This document shows, in pieces, positions 63,882 through 64,000 of a stretch of 64,000 nucleotides of DNA. Source of the DNA: an uncultured Bacteroidaceae bacterium. GTDB taxonomy: Bacteria; Bacteroidota; Bacteroidia; Bacteroidales; Bacteroidaceae. The notes under the pieces were generated by a model. The model had not been told where the DNA came from and ran no database searches. It was given only the letters and a program-made list of their open reading frames with translations. Location: positions 1-64,000 of the forward strand of contig CAJOLW010000005.1 of the NCBI GenBank assembly GCA_905235525.1, read 5' to 3'. Position 1 is the first letter of the stretch; every line of letters begins with the position of its first letter. The translations under genes were made by a program, and so were the position numbers.

Positions 63882-64000
63882 CTATTTCAAAAGCCATGCA
63901 ACAGGACTTTGGATAGCACGCAATCCTTTTGCCACACTTTGGGCATTGAGTTGTGCGCCCTTGAGGGAGGTGTGGGTGTGGTCGTTCTTGAAGTAGGCGG
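63882..64000 (-). CDS. C-terminal end of an SGNH/GDSL esterase, rhamnogalacturonan acetylesterase-like (cut by window edge)
   Basis: The minus strand gives the last 38 codons before TAG at 63882-63884: YFKNDHTHTSLKGAQLNAQS, VAKGLRAIQSP. DHTHTSLKGA contains the catalytic Asp-x-x-His typical of rhamnogalacturonan acetylesterases and related SGNH hydrolases, which deacetylate pectin. The rest lies beyond the window. With the nearby GH30 it suggests plant cell-wall polysaccharide use. Confidence 0.75.
   Translation of the reverse strand, partial: AYFKNDHTHTSLKGAQLNAQSVAKGLRAIQSPVAWLLK

Overview
The window reads as a chromosomal segment of a Bacteroidota bacterium, order Bacteroidales, most likely a Prevotellaceae member (family-level placement is inference). 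Seen directly: many promoters of the TTTG-N19-23-TAnnTTTG type, lipoprotein signal peptides, OMP_b-brl-type outer-membrane proteins, a periplasmic beta-propeller regulator, an ECF sigma/anti-sigma pair, a GH30 glycosidase ending in a YDLQGRR tail, and a rhamnogalacturonan acetylesterase-like end.

Region 1 (1-5.7 kb) is an AT-rich accessory island abutting the 3' end of a tRNA-Met gene. It holds a broken short gene, a membrane-anchored PIN-like nuclease candidate, a small unknown protein, a TcmP/three-Cys-motif (DUF5131) pair, and an XRE regulator preceded by direct repeats. A run of inverted repeats fills the gap up to the tRNAs. This is the best candidate for an undescribed, possibly defensive, system.

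Region 2 (5.7-16.2 kb) is housekeeping: tRNA-Met and tRNA-Gln, phosphatidylethanolamine synthesis (psd, pssA), proline synthesis (proB, proA), thiol redox (trxB, dsbD), a HerA-like ATPase and an M48 lipoprotein protease.

Region 3 (16.3-30.8 kb) is sensory and envelope-related. It has two tandem periplasmic-binding-domain histidine kinases (the first with Gln in place of the phosphoacceptor His), an outer-membrane barrel protein, a membrane-bound beta-propeller/AraC regulator without kinase or receiver domains, and a membrane-anchored TPR protein.

Region 4 (31-46.4 kb, minus strand) is the conserved translation/transcription block in transcription order: rpsU, xerC, hpf, tRNA-Thr(TGT), tRNA-Thr(GGT), tuf, tRNA-Trp, secE, nusG, rplK, rplA, rplJ, rplL, rpoB, rpoC. 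tuf appears to lack four conserved codons, and the rpoB-rpoC spacer carries tandem repeats.

Region 5 (46.5-54.4 kb) is a tripartite RND efflux operon flanked by two AraC-family regulators. Region 6 (54.4-64 kb) holds a DUF2027-like protein, an acyl-CoA ligase-like enzyme, a GH30 glycosidase, small lipoproteins, an ECF sigma/anti-sigma/secreted-protein operon, a MATE transporter with tadA, and the end of an acetylesterase.

Four otherwise normal genes (psd, the TPR protein, GH30 and one lipoprotein), plus the broken short gene of the island, each show one apparent frameshift, and tuf has an apparent 12-base deletion. Either the assembly has indel errors or the lineage has several lesions; the sequence alone cannot decide. 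All gene identifications rest on reading motifs, with no database search.
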